Below the pieces are notes generated by a model. That model ran no database searches and was not told the DNA's origin. It saw only the letters and a list, made by a program, of their open reading frames with translations. From assembly GCA_036397995.1 (NCBI GenBank), contig DASWHX010000106.1, forward strand, positions 1-14,759: a stretch of 14,759 nucleotides of DNA. Direction: 5' to 3'. Origin of the DNA: DASWHX01 sp036397995. GTDB taxonomy: Bacteria > Bacteroidota > Bacteroidia > Cytophagales > Cyclobacteriaceae. Both the position numbers and the translations under genes were made by a program. Shown here piece by piece: positions 14,609 to 14,759 of this stretch; the first letter of the stretch is position 1; every line of letters starts with the position of its first letter.

Positions 14609-14715
14609 ATTTAACTCAACTTTCTCATTAGATTTCAATGAAAACCAAATTTAGTAACTCAATTCATGAAAGTATCTGTAATACGCAGGGCAGAAAATTC
14701 AGGTAGGAAATTAAA

Positions 14716-14759
14716 GAGTGAGTGTCAGAGTATGTGAGTGAGAACCTTCACTCTCACTC
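14716..14759. repeat. Nested GAGTG/CACTC hairpin cut by the window end
   Basis: GAGTGAG (14716-14722) pairs with CTCACTC (14753-14759). Inside, GAGTG (14736-14740) pairs with CACTC (14749-14753) across an 8-base loop. It has the same nested design and inner stem as the terminator at 8298-8340. Whatever follows (a T run or not) lies outside the window. Confidence 0.45.

Larger units (their letters stand above)
14338..14759. other. 422-base gene-free tail with several hairpins
   Basis: No gene is called. The minus strand is open without a start at 14560-14405 (51 codons, including KNLWLPRSASK and PCRPVNHRSTK), an odd composition suggesting a shadow of a structured element. The hairpins at 14423, 14559 and 14716 are listed separately. 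Confidence 0.5.

Overview
The window looks like a chromosomal segment of a Bacteroidota member (Cytophagia/Chitinophagia/Sphingobacteriia-like). Five products carry N-terminal lipoprotein signals with a cysteine. Start codons sit in A-rich leaders without clear Shine-Dalgarno sequences. Several gene starts have Bacteroidota-type TAnnTTTG promoter boxes. Gene families (PQQ sugar dehydrogenase lipoprotein, SulP with STAS, lipocalin-like lipoprotein, TlpA-like remnant) and G/C-run intergenic palindromes also fit. This is a judgement from sequence features, not from a database match.

Layout. 1-199: decayed C-terminal end of a DUF6064-like membrane protein. 215-3087 (minus): SulP anion transporter followed by a PQQ-type sugar dehydrogenase lipoprotein, probably one transcript. 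3274-4317 (minus): S33 proline-iminopeptidase-like lipoprotein. 4570-4986 (plus): small lipocalin-like lipoprotein, converging on a six-TM membrane protein (5000-5713, minus). 6050-7192 (minus): beta-lactamase-fold serine hydrolase lipoprotein, divergent from a DapA-superfamily aldolase very like 4-hydroxy-2-oxoglutarate aldolase (7366-8250). 8556-10938 (plus): DinB-fold protein, YCII/DGPF protein and an ECF42-type sigma factor. This is the one clear regulatory system. The ECF42/DGPF pairing is a known one, and the DinB gene looks like an added member.

10939 to the end is a repeat-rich, gene-poor region with signs of decay. It holds a tandem palindromic intergenic repeat (10981-11290), an intact small membrane protein (11356-11709), and a 132-bp segment bounded by inverted repeats (11738-11869). 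Then come a gene interrupted by an in-frame TGA (12117-12671), a 44-codon remnant on the opposite strand (12664-12798), and a TlpA-like lipoprotein gene broken by a frameshift and a stop (13090-13577). It ends with an intact outer-membrane beta-barrel protein (13663-14337) and a non-coding tail with several hairpins.

No tRNA, rRNA, CRISPR array, transposase or phage gene was recognised. The most unusual content is the cluster of disrupted genes and structured repeats between 10.9 and 14.8 kb. I found no convincing wholly new system. Only the proposed DinB-DGPF-ECF42 operon and the repeat elements seem worth deeper work.
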